DNA of 64,000 nt. Source: Sepioteuthis lessoniana (Eukaryota; Mollusca; Cephalopoda; Myopsida; Loliginidae). The first letter of the stretch is position 1. Each line of letters begins with the position of its first letter. The DNA lies in contig CAUZXS010004380.1 in assembly GCA_963585895.1 (NCBI GenBank), positions 62,001-126,000 of the forward strand, in the 5' to 3' direction. Positions 20,766 through 32,636 of the stretch are shown piece by piece. The notes beneath the pieces were generated by a model. The model saw only the letters and a list, made by a program, of their open reading frames with translations, was not told where the DNA came from and did not search any database. The translations under genes and the position numbers were made by a program.

Positions 20766-22995
20766 TAGTGGAATATTTCTTGTTATTTTTTTTTCTATTT
20801 TTTTTTATTATTCGGAATTTTTGAAAGGCAAAAGTAGCTTGAGAAACCATATGGTAAGTGTGTTGAATTGCGAGATTAATGTGTGGAATGACATGTATGT
20901 TTCACGGTTGTATATGTCATTACATTCTTAGTCTACTGATGTAACGTGGTATGCTATCGAGAGAGGAAAAGTGAGATCAATTCCCCTACTCTTCTGTGTT
21001 TGAACGAACAGGCCCCAAAGACTGACCGTTAAAAGGGAGGTATAAACGAAATTCAATTACTCGTACTCTATGCTCTGCAGCCTGTTGAACAAAGTAACGA
21101 ATCCAGGTCAGAATGAAGGTCAAAAGCTACCCGCACTCCATGACCTACAATCGGTTGGACAAAGAAGGAAATGCAGGTCACTCGATTATCGTAACCGGAT
21201 GGAATGGTGGGAGAAGGAAAAAGCTAAATCATTGGCCCTTAGTCGAAACGCCATCTTTTTCGTTAGCGGAAGTTTGGAAAAGAAAGTTTAGTTCTGGACA
21301 GACATCGGCACGAGATAGACGCCAATCCAGTCAATCTCCGGGAAAAATATCCCATAAAAAGATTAGAACAGAATCTTTGGATAGAAGTCAGCAGAAAGGG
21401 CTAACATTCAGCCAAATTCTGGAGATGCCACTAGCCCGCAAAAGAAAGGAACCTGAAAACTAGCCTTGTCAAAGATAAGTACAACTTTAACTGTTTTTCT
21501 TCTACCCTTCCTAAATATTGGAATTATATGTATTCAAAAAAGAAAAAAAAAAGAGAAACAGTAAATTAGTGGATAAACTTTGTTACATCCTTCAGCCCGG
21601 CGACTTAAGCATTTTCTTTAATAAAAGAGAAAAAAACGAAAGAAAGAAAAAAGGAGAAAGAAGAAAAGGACTGTTGAGTGTTTGACACTACCTGCTGGCT
21701 TAATATAGCCGGTACCTTAAAAGAAAAGAGAAAAGAAAAAGGAATTTGTTTCTTAAATTTGTTATATTTTAAATGCACCCTTGTGTTGAAATCTATTAAT
21801 TGTGGTATTTATCTATCGAGTCGCCTTCTTTTACACATATCGGTTTCAGCTTCGTATCGCTTTTATTAATTCTCGCTAAATATCTTATTCACCTTAAAAC
21901 ATTCTAGGGGAATTTTTGGAAAATTGACTACAGTTAAAATTTCTTTTAACCTAGAAGTCCATGCTTTCCGTTATCCGAGGGGGTATGAAAACGAAGGACT
22001 TGGTGGGGGTATGTGAAAGGGAATTGGAAACCCCCTTGCTAGCGTCGGAGATCGTTCAGGCCCCCAAATAAAACCCCACATTATTTGCCATTTACCATAT
22101 GCCCGAAAAAGGAGTCTAGACTAGGACTTATTTTGCAGAGGGTCAAGTGCCACACAGTCCTCGACGTCACATGCGCATAAAATGAACTCTTGTCCAGGGA
22201 TAATAATTTATGTAGCGTCATACTGAGAACTTTTTAATAGCACATTAAAAACATTTTATAATTCAAGTGGCACAAACAGAAATTCAGAGAAGAGTAACCA
22301 CAACAATAAGCATGGCTATAAGGAGAAAATGAAGGAAGGGCAAAGTGGTATAATCTCCACCAAAAATATATTCAGTATTACACATAAAAAGTACACCCCA
22401 AAAACTTTATCAACAGGAAGCTAATTTTCTTCAAAATTAAAGATACCAGGATTCTATTATTTCTAAAAACCGATATTATTAGTTATTATTTTACACCAAA
22501 CGCTGCAATATTAAAACTCTTGAATTAAAAATGAAATAGAAACACATTAAAAGTATAAAATTGTGTGAATATATAAGGGTAAATCTGTTTTATTCATTTT
22601 TTTTGTTAAAGACTTTCAGAGTATGATCATAGATAATCGTTCCCAAAATACATTTTGATTTATTATGTTTCACTAAAAATAAGCAAATTCTGGTTAAGAA
22701 AAAATTATCTTATTAGAAAAGGTTCTTTGGAGTGTATTTATTGATGGCCGACTCAGTTATCTAATAAAACAAAAAGTATCCGACCCTCGATAAGAAGATG
22801 AAGATACGTTTCTATAATACGCACACCAAACATAATAATTTTGTGTCTATCTATTTGCAAATAAATCCTTTTGGGGAATCACAGGAACTGAAATGAATCT
22901 TCGCTTTCAAAATTCCAGAGTTTGAATAGTGTTCATTGTCTACTGGTCCGGTAACCTTATTTAGTCGTTGGGGGGACTATTCAGGAGTATTCTGA
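20766..22995. other. largest unassigned stretch; one non-repetitive open frame
   Basis: Holds a 116-codon open frame at 21113-21463 (plus strand) of mixed, basic composition with no domain I recognise. It overlaps a short imperfect tandem duplication (GTTGAACAAAG and GTTGGACAAAG at about 21085 and 21154). I do not think it is a gene without expression or conservation support. Confidence 0.3.
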
Positions 22996-22999
22996 CGAA

Positions 23000-23150
23000 A
23001 CTCATCCCTCTTTAGGTCTAGACATTATGTGAATTTAGAGTTTTCCTTATTATAGACCAGGTACCATACCAACATGAAAGAACACCGTATATCCTACTAT
23101 TTATCCATAGATGGAGTGTGAATTGTTTCTCTTGATTATTAACGCTATAT
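23000..23150 (-). mobile_element. SINE family B fragment
   Basis: Minus-strand B body (GAGTTTTCCTTATTATAGAC and CCTACTATTTATCCATAG) running into the LINE. Confidence 0.55.
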
Positions 23151-23152
23151 AA

Positions 23153-23792
23153 AAACCAAACGGGCAACATTGCCACGCTAGACGGAGCCTCTCTGAAACT
23201 GGTAGACAAATTCACCTACCTAGGAAGTAGCGTCTCATCAACCGAAAACGACATCGACACACGACTGACGAAGGCATAGACGGCTATCGATAGGCTCTCG
23301 ATCATATGGAAATCAGACCTAACCGATAAAATGAAACGCAGTTTCTTCCAGGCAGCGGTTGTGTCGATACTGCTATATGGATGCACTACATGGACGCTAA
23401 CTAAACGGCTGGATAAGAAACTAGACGGAAATTACACAAGAATGTTGAGAGCAGTATTGAACAAGTCCTGGCGACAACACCTCACGAGACACCAACTATA
23501 TGGACACTTGCCCCCAATCACGAAAACTATACAAGTTAGACGAACCAGACACGCGGGACACTGCTGGAAAAGCAAGGACTAGCTCATAAGTGATGTACTC
23601 CTATGGACCCCCACTTATGGATGTGCAAAAGTAGGACGACCAGCTCGAACTTACATACAGCAACTATGTGAGGACACAGGATGTAACCCTGAAGACCTGC
23701 CGGAGGCGATGAATGTTAGGGAGAAGTGGCGGGAGAGGGTCAGGGATATCCGTGCTGGCGGCACGACATGATGATGATGATGATGATGATGA
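23153..23792 (+). mobile_element. RTE-type LINE, 5'-truncated 3' end
   Basis: The last 640 bp of the LINE with the (GAT)n tail at 23766-23791. The frame at 23331-23582 encodes LLYGCTTWTLTKRLDKKL through HAGHCWKSKD and stops at TAG. Downstream coding similarity continues to REKWRERVRDIRAGGT. It is close to the 49-52 kb copy. Confidence 0.9.
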
Positions 23793-24420
23793 AGAGCATC
23801 CTTCAGGATTTGAACTCAGGGAACTGAATCCACCTTTTACGACGATAACACAAATGTCTCTTCAATTATGATTGATTCAAAACGAATGCGTGTTGTGGAA
23901 AGGGATAAAGATCTTTACTTATTGATTTATAAAAAGGCTTTGTGGCTGTTGATCAGTCATTTGAACAGTACATCTCCATTGTAGTAAAATCTGTTTGGGT
24001 CAGTTGTGTGGTGCTATAGTTGTCACGGTACTTTTACTTCAGTCTTATCCTGGTAACGGCGCCAAATGCAGTACGATACTTGTTACGGTACTTTATTATG
24101 ACCTTGATTCCGTGACTACCATATGTGTTTCCAGGTAGTTCGTTTATTATTTTTCTCTGTGCCCACGCATTGTTTGAAAGATCCACAGATGAGGGATGGC
24201 ACTATCTAACTGGAATTTCTTCTGACGGTCGGGATGATTCATGGGCACAAGATGCCTGGATGTTCGCAACATCAAGAAAAACAAGAAAAACTCTCCGTCA
24301 ACAATTAACAATCATTTATTGAAACGTATTGGTGTAATAGTATTATGGTCAATATTTTTATAGAAAATTATCGCTTTATTATTCAGATATACTGTTTGAT
24401 GTTCAGACTGCATACAATAG

Positions 24421-24479
<59 letters not shown>

Positions 24480-25675
24480 CTATAAGGATCTATGAACAGA
24501 GACACAAAGAGACACACCCAGCCCCGACCAAACTCTCCGAACACCAACTTCTAACTGACAACTGACAACTTTTTCAAAATTCCCTAATTTTTCTAAATCT
24601 AAATTTAGGATATCGATGGTGTGATGTCATCTCACTAAGTTATTACGTCATCTCACACGTGTCCCCTAATGTTTACCGTGTTTTTCATTTACTCAATCAA
24701 ACTTGTAAAAAGACATGAATCTATTTTGTTTACCTTTGGTCTTCCTGTGTAGAATTGACTGGTCCTTTCCTCCTGGTCGCTGGTGCACTCGCTAAAACTT
24801 TCCAATTTGACGTACATTTCCGCTCAATGATTTTAGATAACGTAACACCTGGCTAAAAACTCACGGCCTAACCAAACCAGATAATAAAATAATAAATAAA
24901 ATCACCCATTTTAACTGGTGTCGTAGATACGCCCTGCACAGCTGTGATGATTCAAGAGGTCACAGGACGGCCTCGTAAGTGATGTTCTAAGGTTACTTAC
25001 AAGTTTCGGGTCTTCCAACATCATACTTTTTCTTCTAAGTGACCCTACCGAAACTATAATTCCGGCAGGCGATACTGCAGCAAAAACGTTTGCCAAGTAT
25101 GAAATAATGCACAGCACACACCTGAAAAAATCAAAATGCTACTGCTATTGAACTTTAAGGCTGGAGGTGACCAATGAGAAACATCGTACAAAACTGCCCT
25201 CCCAGTCACGACGAGTTGAAAAGAGGAACATATGCTTGCTCATCTTTTCTTCCTGAATCTCGTAGGAGTATACGCACACGTATTCAGCAAGATTATGTTC
25301 AAGATAACAGTTAAGAAATTCTTACGCGCACAAATTTGGCCAGGAATGTAAATATTCAAACACACAAACTATGAAGAAGAAATCTAGCGGAAAATCACAT
25401 CACAAGAGAGCAAAGTTATGACCTTCTTGCCACATAACATTTCTCGCATTTTTTCCGGTCACGAGAAAATTGGTTTACAGTTGTGGAATGAACAATAACC
25501 ATAAATAGAAGCCTCTTGACGATGCTTGATATTTGATAGTTGATTGTATGAGCTATGGGTTAAATAATACCACTTCTCTTCTCCTGAAAGCTTGAACATT
25601 TAAACAAAAGTTAAACAAAAGAAATTAAACCAATCTTAAAAGTTACGTATGTGTATTATACACATTAACCTTATG
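23793..25675. other. mostly unassigned; (GA)n at 24424-24477
   Basis: The only clear item is a perfect (GA)n of about 27 units. A short A-SINE scrap (GCTATGGGTTAAATAATACC) lies near 25552. Paired elements such as GATGTCATCTC near 24625 could be regulatory in an old LTR, but I cannot show it. Confidence 0.4.
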
Positions 25676-25677
25676 AG

Positions 25678-26055
25678 TAGAGTGTTCGCTAATGGTCCGG
25701 AAGACTCAGGTTCAATCCTAGGTTGAGTCATACCAAAGACTCAAAAATGGTACCACCTTGCTTAACTCTCAGCATTATTAGGTATGGATCAAGAGTAAAG
25801 TGAAGCAATCCAGGGAAAGGAGTAGCACCCTCCTCTACACCTCGGTTTAGTAGCTATTGAAAAGGGAGCCTTCGGGTCACCCTCGACTAAGGTCGCCAAC
25901 TTACTTATGTAATTTACAAAGCGCTTTGCTTTGATGTGGCACAAGGCCAAATGAATGGGGCGCCCAATGAGACTCGAACTCACTCGTGTAGGTCTGCTAG
26001 TCTAGCTTGCTAACCGTTACACCACCAGAGGTGCCCAGTCGCCAACTTACTTATG
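25678..26055 (+). mobile_element. SINE family D, interrupted
   Basis: Near-complete D from AGAGTGTTCGCTAATGG to GTCGCCAACTTACTTATG, split at its 3' end by a 128 bp SINE (25910-26037) with an exact 18 bp duplication. Confidence 0.85.
25910..26037 (-). mobile_element. small tRNA-derived SINE (family I), 128 bp
   Basis: Reverse complement: GGTGGTGTAACGGTTAGCAA (A box), GAGTTCGAGTCTCAT (B box), then a short unrelated 3' part ending GCGCTTTGTAAATTA. It is flanked by the exact 18 bp repeat GTCGCCAACTTACTTATG (25892-25909 and 26038-26055). It is the cleanest SINE insertion in the window. Confidence 0.85.
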
Positions 26056-26189
26056 CACAAAAGCTAAATCTTAACTTTTTCCTGCCGCATGTATCAGTCT
26101 CTATTGGAGACGGCATGACCAATAGTAAGTAATATCTAGAGTCCAAACTAATAGCAAATAGTTAAGATTACTAACCAAATACTACTTAG

Positions 26190-26425
26190 TTTAACTGTTG
26201 TCGTCTTGGGAACTGGAATCGGCGACCCGAGTTCAAGTTCTGGACGAGGCTATTCACTTTGCACTAATGCTCTTGGGAAAGGTAAGAATCTATCTGCTTT
26301 TCTTCTAGCTATGGGTAAATAGTAGAGTAGACGGTAAGTCAACAAGTACGACAGAAGAAAACTGAATTTAAACCAGCTTTACTCCGCTTAAAAATTGGCC
26401 TTTTGTCACGTCCTATCTGTCGTTT
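26190..26425 (+). mobile_element. SINE family B
   Basis: B-box-like GAGTTCAAGTTCTGG, body CTATGGGTAAATAGTAGAG and the 3' end TTGGCCTTTTGTCACGTCC. Confidence 0.7.
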
Positions 26426-26444
26426 TGGGGGAAAATACAGGTTT

Positions 26445-27054
26445 TAGTTAGTTGGTGGTTGGGTTTTATGGCATATCTACCATTCTAGGTTATTTAACGC
26501 CAAATCCATTTTTATGCAAATAGTCAGTTCTATTTCAAACAATTCAGTTTTGCATGAGTAACAGTTTTATTGTCAAAAACATTTCTATTTCAAACTATTC
26601 AGTTTATTCAAACAATTCTATATCAGCTAATTTTGTTTACACACAGTTAAATGTGAAAACAATTCTATATAACAATTCAGTTTAGTGTAAGTAGAGTTTC
26701 AATGTCAAAAACAGTTCCATTTCAAACAATTCAGTTTAGCATAAGCACGCAGGTTAAATATAAGTTCAGTTTGATTGTCAAAAATATTTCTTGTTCAAGC
26801 TATTCAGTTTAGTCAAACAGTTTCATACAATTCAGTTTAGCTTAAGTATACAGTTAGTTCTATTTAACCCATAGATGGGGCCCTATCAAGTGCTACCACT
26901 CTGGGCCAGAGTGGACCTGGGAGCGATGGCAATGAAGGGGTACTCAGCATTCCCCAAAGCTCCAGCATCATTGGAACCTCATCATCAGATTGTTTAGTGT
27001 CATATCCAGGACAGAGAAGCAATGGGTGTATTCTAATGCTCGAGTCGACTGTGC
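26445..27054 (-). mobile_element. C element
   Basis: Minus orientation; about six minisatellite units, then GGGCCCTATCAAGTGCTACC and the 5' region up to GTCGACTGTGCG, so nearly full length. Confidence 0.8.
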
Positions 27055-27219
27055 GATTCAGGCTTTATCTTTAATTATTTCCATAGATATTAAGCGATTT
27101 GTTATCTGTTTCATGCTGTCGGTAGAAAAATTAAAGGTCATGATAATATCTTTTTACCCCCCTCCTCCACGGTCAGAATGCGACACCAGGTATATTTCTA
27201 TGCGGTATACAATTATTTT

Positions 27220-27335
27220 TAATTTGGAGTTTTCCTTCTCTTACACTTGTTGCCTTTGCCTATTACTTGGGGGGAGAGATGTGTTCATGCCTCTTCCAAG
27301 GGATATTAATGCGAATTGGAATACAAAGAGCCTAG
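27220..27335 (-). mobile_element. SINE family B fragment
   Basis: GGAGTTTTCCTTCTCTTACA and TGCCTCTTCCAAGGGATATT correspond to B body on the minus strand. Confidence 0.5.
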
Positions 27336-27554
27336 TTCAGTAAGGTTTACATTAGTTTTACGTCGTTATAGAGAAATAGACTGTTGATTGTGTGCTTGAG
27401 TGATTGTTTCTCTTAGAACTATTTTTTTCGCCACAAACTTGATTCATTTTTGTTAGAACATGTCTTTTTGTTTTTTTTAAATATTGTGTGAATTTTAAGT
27501 TTTTAAACAAAATGTAAATTATAGAAGTAATTATTTTTAGTCGATATGAACTGG

Positions 27555-27855
27555 ATAAAAAAGTAGAACAATTGTTAAATTTTAATTGTTAATGTGATTG
27601 AGTATTATACACGTAGGACGATTTTTGCTTTTTTTTTTGTCTGTTTTTTCTTTGGTTTGGTTTCTTTGTTTTAATGGCATATCAACCGTTGTTAGTTATT
27701 TAATGCCAAAGCTATCTTTCTAGAAGAACAGTAGTGATACTACATATAGTGGAGTGGATACTGGAGTTTATACGCTTCCCAAGGGTATTTGTCCGAAAGT
27801 GAATTTAAAAATTTTAAAATGCAATTGGAGTGCGAACTCACAACAACTTCGCAGT
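27555..27855. repeat. duplicated segment, copy 1
   Basis: Near-identical to 29957-30268. It includes about 90 bp of non-repeat sequence (ending ACACGTAGGACGATTTTTGC) and a truncated minus-strand A SINE (27655-27855). It lacks five bases (TTTAA-like) present in the other copy. Confidence 0.9.
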
Positions 27856-28133
27856 CTATCCCTTTAACCATTACCACGAAGACACTCTCTTTGCTTTTTT
27901 CTTGTATTTTCCCCAGAATTTTAAAGCTTTAGGTTCAGGTGCGTATTTTCCCTTGTGGTGTATATTTGTTGGATATTTTGCTCCCACAATTTCTGTTGGC
28001 TCATTATTGAAAAGCAAACGATGGAAACAACGCCGACAAAAGAACATTCAAATGAAAGCAATACAAACAAAAATAAATTTATATAACAACACGTACATAA
28101 AATGAAACATTATAAAATATTACGAATATTCTA

Positions 28134-28324
28134 ATCATCATCATCATCATATCGCGCTGGTAGCACGGATATCTCTGACCCTCTCTTGCCACTCCTCCCT
28201 ATCGTTCTTCGCCCTAGGTAGGTCTTCAGGACAAAATCCCGTATCCTCACATAGCTGCTGAATGTATGTTCGTGCTGGTCGTCCTGCTTTTGCATGGCCA
28301 TGTGTGGGGGTCCATAAGAGTACA
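28134..28324 (-). mobile_element. RTE-type LINE, strongly 5'-truncated
   Basis: (ATC)n at 28134-28149 is the reverse of the (GAT)n tail. The minus strand then encodes the last 60 residues of the LINE (YGPPHMAMQKQ and onward in a shifted frame). Possible target repeat AATATTC on both sides. Confidence 0.85.
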
Positions 28325-28884
28325 TATTGTTAAATATTCCTGTGTGTGTGTGCGTGTGTGTATGTAACGAACACGAATATTATGATGAAAGACAAAATAT
28401 TCAAAGTGTCCTGTCGACTATAAATTTATTTTAGGAAGACATGTTTTCTCCCATGTTGGTCGTTTGTCTTTTTCGGGTTTTGACGAAATTTCTGAGGCTG
28501 TGCGCGAGACTCCAGGCGAAAAGGCAGAACAAAAAAGAAAAAAGGTCGCATAGTATATACGCACCCATTTTGCGTGTTTTGAGCTGTGTGTCACTTGCTA
28601 GCAAAGCCAAGCTGTCTCTGGAAGTCAAAATGTAAGAGAGCGTGTTATTGGAAGTCGTGAGTATATATAATTAATCCTTGTCATGTGATAGGTTCCAAAT
28701 GCGCGGGACAAAATTATAGGTGCGGACGTAGTTGTGAGCACAAATCACGTGACCCTCCCGACCAATAGGTTTACCGACATCCAACATCTTTGTTTCGGGA
28801 ATGAGTGAATCAGTATCCCATCTTCTAGAACTTTCTTGTATCACGGCCATTTTAAAGATATGGGAGGGTAAATCCTATACCTTC
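28325..28884. other. unassigned, GC-richer segment
   Basis: Begins (TG)n then TGTAACGAACACGAATATT, and contains CAAATCACGTGACC. The character is LTR-like, but no second copy or defined end was found. Confidence 0.3.
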
Positions 28885-29044
28885 AAATGAAACTATTTTG
28901 AAAAAAAGAATATACTATAGACTTGACTAAATATTGTAAACTAACTAGAATGTTCATCTGGTCAATACCAGATGAACATTCTAGTTAGTTTACAATATTT
29001 AGTCAAGTCTATAGTATATTCTTTTTTTCAAAATAGTTTCATTT
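28885..29044. repeat. perfect 78 bp inverted repeat, 4 nt loop
   Basis: Left arm 28885-28962 and right arm 28967-29044 are exact reverse complements, separated by CAAT. The tips read AAATGAAACTATTTTG and CAAAATAGTTTCATTT. Possible origins: a replication template switch, a young foldback element, or a library or assembly fold-back artefact. Confidence 0.95.
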
Positions 29045-29121
29045 CAGGGTAAAAAAAAATTTAGTCGAGTCTATAGTATATTCTTTTTTTCAAAATAGTT
29101 TCATTTCAGGGTAAAAAAAAA
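28998..29121 (+). repeat. two-copy 62 bp tandem repeat
   Basis: Unit starting TTTAGTCAAGTCTATAG (28998) recurs at 29060 with one A to G change and ends in a short poly-A. The first copy overlaps the right arm of the palindrome. Confidence 0.9.
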
Positions 29122-29124
29122 ATG

Positions 29125-29340
29125 CAAATAAAGAAAGGAGAAGCAAAAAGGAAGATAGGATCAAAAAAAAAAGTAAAGAAAAAAGGAAACAATGGCCGTA
29201 AAGGGCAAAACGCTGGAAGGGATGAATGAAACAAAAAAGATAGTGACAAAGAAGAAGAAATAAGGAAAAAGGGAAAAAGAAATTTTAGGAAATTAAGAAA
29301 AAAAAGAAGAAAAAAAGAAAAGGAAATTAGAAATGTGAAT
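29125..29340. repeat. purine-rich A/G tract
   Basis: AAAGAAAAAGG-type sequence; its reverse complement gives a phenylalanine/leucine/serine-rich frame of no significance. Confidence 0.7.
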
Positions 29341-29861
29341 AAAAGACCAAACATTTTGAATTAAGCTAATATTTGTCTTACTCTGCGCTTTTCTTTGATA
29401 AACTGATTTTTCAAAGAAAACGATAAGTAAAATCATTCAAAAAGAATGTTCGTCCTTGGGTCAAATCAGAATGCTGTGATTTTCTGTCTTAGAGTGACAT
29501 TAGTAGAGAATAAACAGAAGTTATCACGTAGAGAATAGAATTAGAACAATCTATCGACCTATCGATCTAACAGAGGATAATATCTTCTCAGCCAATCCAC
29601 CGAATATCTCTATTTCTCACAAAAGAATCTTTTGTTTCGTTTTATAAGATTTCTTCGAATTTGCCAATGTGACTATTTGAAATAATGCTGATATTCTTTC
29701 GTCCTTATCTTGTGTATTTTTTTTTTCATTATCAATCCTCTGAACTGGGACATAGATTTATCTTTCACTATAATGAATAAATTATACTTCTATGGAAAGT
29801 TGTATTACGTAGTTCACAGTTTGGCATCATTTCTTAATCAAATATATCTAATCTCTTTTTA

Positions 29862-30690
29862 CCCAGTCGTCTGGGGCTGTAGAATACACCGACTGGTTTT
29901 CTGCAGAGAGATAAAACCTCTCCCTCCCAACGAGTGTCCTAGATATGACACTAAGCATAAAAAAGTAGAACAATTGTTAAATTTTAATTGTTAATGTGAT
30001 TGAGTATTATACACGTAGGACGATTTTTGCTTTTTTTTGTCTGTTTTTTCTTTGGTTTGGTTTCTTTGTTTTAATGGCATATCAACTGTTGTTAGTTATT
30101 TAATGCCAAAGCTATCTTTCTAGAAGAACAGTAGTGATACTATTTAACATATAGTGGAGTGGATACTGGAGTTTATACGCTTCCCAAAGGTATTTGTCCG
30201 AAAGTGAATTTAAAAATTTAAAAATTTTAAAGCGCGATTGGAGTGCGAACTCACAACAACTTCGCAGTGATGATAAGGTTCTTGTAATGCTGCAAGTCTG
30301 GGGTGTGCGGAGTACCCCTTCATTGCCATCGCTCCCAGGTCCACTCTGGTCCGAAGTGGTAGCACCTGATAGGGTCCTATCTATGGATCAAATAGAACTA
30401 AACTGTGGACTTACGCTAAACTGAATTGGTTGAAATAGAACTGTTTTGATATTTAAACTGCGTACTAATGCTAAACTGAATTGTTTAAAATGGGACTGTT
30501 TTTGTATGCTAAACTGAGTTGTTTGAAATAGACATGTTTTTGACAATCAAACAGTGTACTTATGCGAAATTGAATTGTTTGAAAAAGAACTGATTATTTG
30601 TATAAAATGGATTTGGCATTAAATAACCCACAAAGGTTGATATGCCAAAATACAATCAAACAAACAAGCAAGCAAGCAAACAAACAAAAA
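29862..30690 (+). mobile_element. C element, split by the duplicated segment
   Basis: The 5' part is 29862-29956 (CAGTCGTCTGGGGCTGTAGA to TATGACACTAAG). The rest is 30269-30690 (GATGATAAGGTTC to GTTGATATGCC and CAAACAAGC repeats). The 312 bp between is copy 2 of the 27.5 kb segment, inserted between adjacent C positions. Confidence 0.85.
29957..30268. repeat. duplicated segment, copy 2
   Basis: Near-identical to 27555-27855, same orientation, about 2.4 kb away. Differences are a few substitutions and small indels. Confidence 0.9.
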
Positions 30691-30831
30691 ACAAACAGAT
30701 CTCTTTAAAAATAAAACAGGAATTTTTCCTAGCAGTAACAATGTCAGCACTATTATAAGATTACATCACTAAGACTATAATGAAACACTTGGAGAAAAAT
30801 TATGTGGGAACAGCATAAGAATACTATATAC

Positions 30832-30973
30832 CAGGAGTGGGCAACCTGCGACCCGCAAACTGCACGAGGCAAGCTGCACTATTCTCTCCGGCCCGCTGGA
30901 GTCTCTAAAAATATAACACTTACACTTGAATCCAGTGATGTGGCCCTCCCATTAAAAAGTTTGCTCTTCCCTA
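30832..30973 (+). mobile_element. hAT-type MITE, 142 bp
   Basis: The 5' end CAGGAGTGGGCAACCTGCG and 3' end AAAAAGTTTGCTCTTCCCTA match the CAGGGGTGGGCAAAC terminal repeat style of hAT (Charlie/SPIN-like) elements, with GGCCCGC near the 5' side. Flanking 8-mers CTATATAC and CTTTATGC agree at six of eight positions, as an aged 8 bp target duplication. No transposase. Confidence 0.75.
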
Positions 30974-31498
30974 CTTTATGCTTTGTTGAAAAAATTCCTG
31001 GAATTGTAACCTTTATTATTATTAATAATAACAGTATGTATCGATGTATGATTAAGACACATCAAACCTGAAGCTTTATTTACGAACAGAGAAATAAACC
31101 ATGAAACATTAATTTTATCCAAAATAGGGACAATTATAGGGACTTGGCATTCAGCAAACTTCACGAGTTGAAAATTGATCAAAGCACTTCTGAAATCTGC
31201 TTTCAATATGAGTTTGTATTTCTTTTAATATTAAATATAACCTCAAATCTTACTGTTAAAACAAATCAGGCCGATGAACAATGGACAACAGAAACAATTT
31301 TTTTTCTGAAAATATCACCATATTCACCACTATAAAAAAAAGTTGATCATATTTGCTGGTCAAGTTTTTTACGAGCTCGATATGCATTGTTTTGTTCATC
31401 ACTAGCAAAAAATATATAGTGCCAATTGTAATGGAAACGTGGAAAAATCTTGTTTTGTAGCTGAAAACTTGCTTTATCCAAGTGTATTAACATGATTC

Positions 31499-31733
31499 GA
31501 GTGGTTTCTTTGTTTAATGGTATATCAACTTTTGTAGATTATTTAATGCCAAAGCCATTCTCCCAGAAGAACAGTAGTAGTACTATTTAACCCATAGCTG
31601 GGAGGATAAGGGTGTTCATACTTTTCTCAAGGGTATTTGCCCGAAAGTGAACGTAATAGCGCGACTGGAGTACGAACTCGCTTACAACGATTCCGCAGTC
31701 CATCGCTTTAACCATTACACCACGAGGATACCG
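31499..31733 (-). mobile_element. SINE family A, full length
   Basis: Minus orientation from the TTAATGGTATATCAAC tail to the ACCATTACACCACGAGG head; B box read as GAGTTCGTACTCC. Confidence 0.85.
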
Positions 31734-31739
31734 CCTGCA

Positions 31740-32636
31740 TAATTTGCGATACACTAATATGCTCTGAGAGAACAAGTAAATCGTCATAAGCAATTTCGAC
31801 CTATTTTTCACAGTTTCCGAGAAAGTAAATGAGGAAGTACAGTCAGAAAGTACCATGGACGTTAACCTCTTGATGACATTTATTAACTTATAAGTTCCCA
31901 AAAAGTATAACTCTCATAAAAAAATTACCGATTCACCTAAACGAAAAAAGTTATGCTGTATTGCTTTCACCGGTGAATCAGAAGTGTAAAATAATTAGGG
32001 TGATAATTAATTATATAAGTCGTTTTCTTTCGTAATTAATTATAATAAATATTTTTGTTTAATTGGGTAAAATTATTGATTGGTTTGAGATCTTTAAGTG
32101 GAAATATACTTATTAAAGTCAAAACGTGCTCACTGGCATGCACGCACAGAAGGATACGACAATCTTCCCTTGTCGTAATAAGGTTTCGGGACAGAAAACG
32201 AAAAATCATTTCACGTGATTGGTTTGATTGAAATTAGATTATGCAATGATTTATTGAGATGACGTCACACCAAAGACCTTGGCTGATGAAATACTTAATT
32301 TGAAAATAGTCAGTTGAGTTCAGAAGGCAGTCGAGTTGAGTTGAGATTTGGACGGCAGACGTGATGAGTCGGGTGTGTATGTAGGTGGGGGGGGGGCTGC
32401 AAGTGAGATATGTTGATAAACCCCTCGTAATGTCTTCCGCTCCATCGTGTTGCGTTAACTACTAAGTAAAATGTTGCAGTTCAGTATGAAGACTTTTCGT
32501 ATTCCGAGACAAGTTAGCCACTAGTTTTTTTTGAAGAAGAATGTAGCGTTACAATATTCGCGATGGTCCTGTAACGTTACAAAGCACTGTTAATGATCTG
32601 TTTGATTGGAGAAAGAAACAGAAAACAAAATAAAAT
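31740..32636. other. unassigned
   Basis: AT-rich to 32110, then a GC-richer stretch with TGACGTCACACC (32261-32272) and a G9 run near 32388. It could be part of an LTR; no proof. Confidence 0.35.

Noticed and set aside
21113-21463. 116-codon plus-strand frame as a host gene
   Set aside because: No recognised domain, no splice or promoter context that I can defend, and internal short duplications. Kept only as a note.
24125-24322. 65-codon frame ending in a basic stretch
   Set aside because: No domain or context. Frames of this length are expected by chance here.
28885-29044. microRNA precursor at the perfect palindrome
   Set aside because: The arms are too long and perfectly paired, and the 4-base loop is too small, for a typical animal precursor. 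Small RNA data would be needed.
29106-29354. Leucine/phenylalanine-rich minus-strand frame resembling a membrane protein
   Set aside because: It is the complement of an A/G-rich low-complexity tract.
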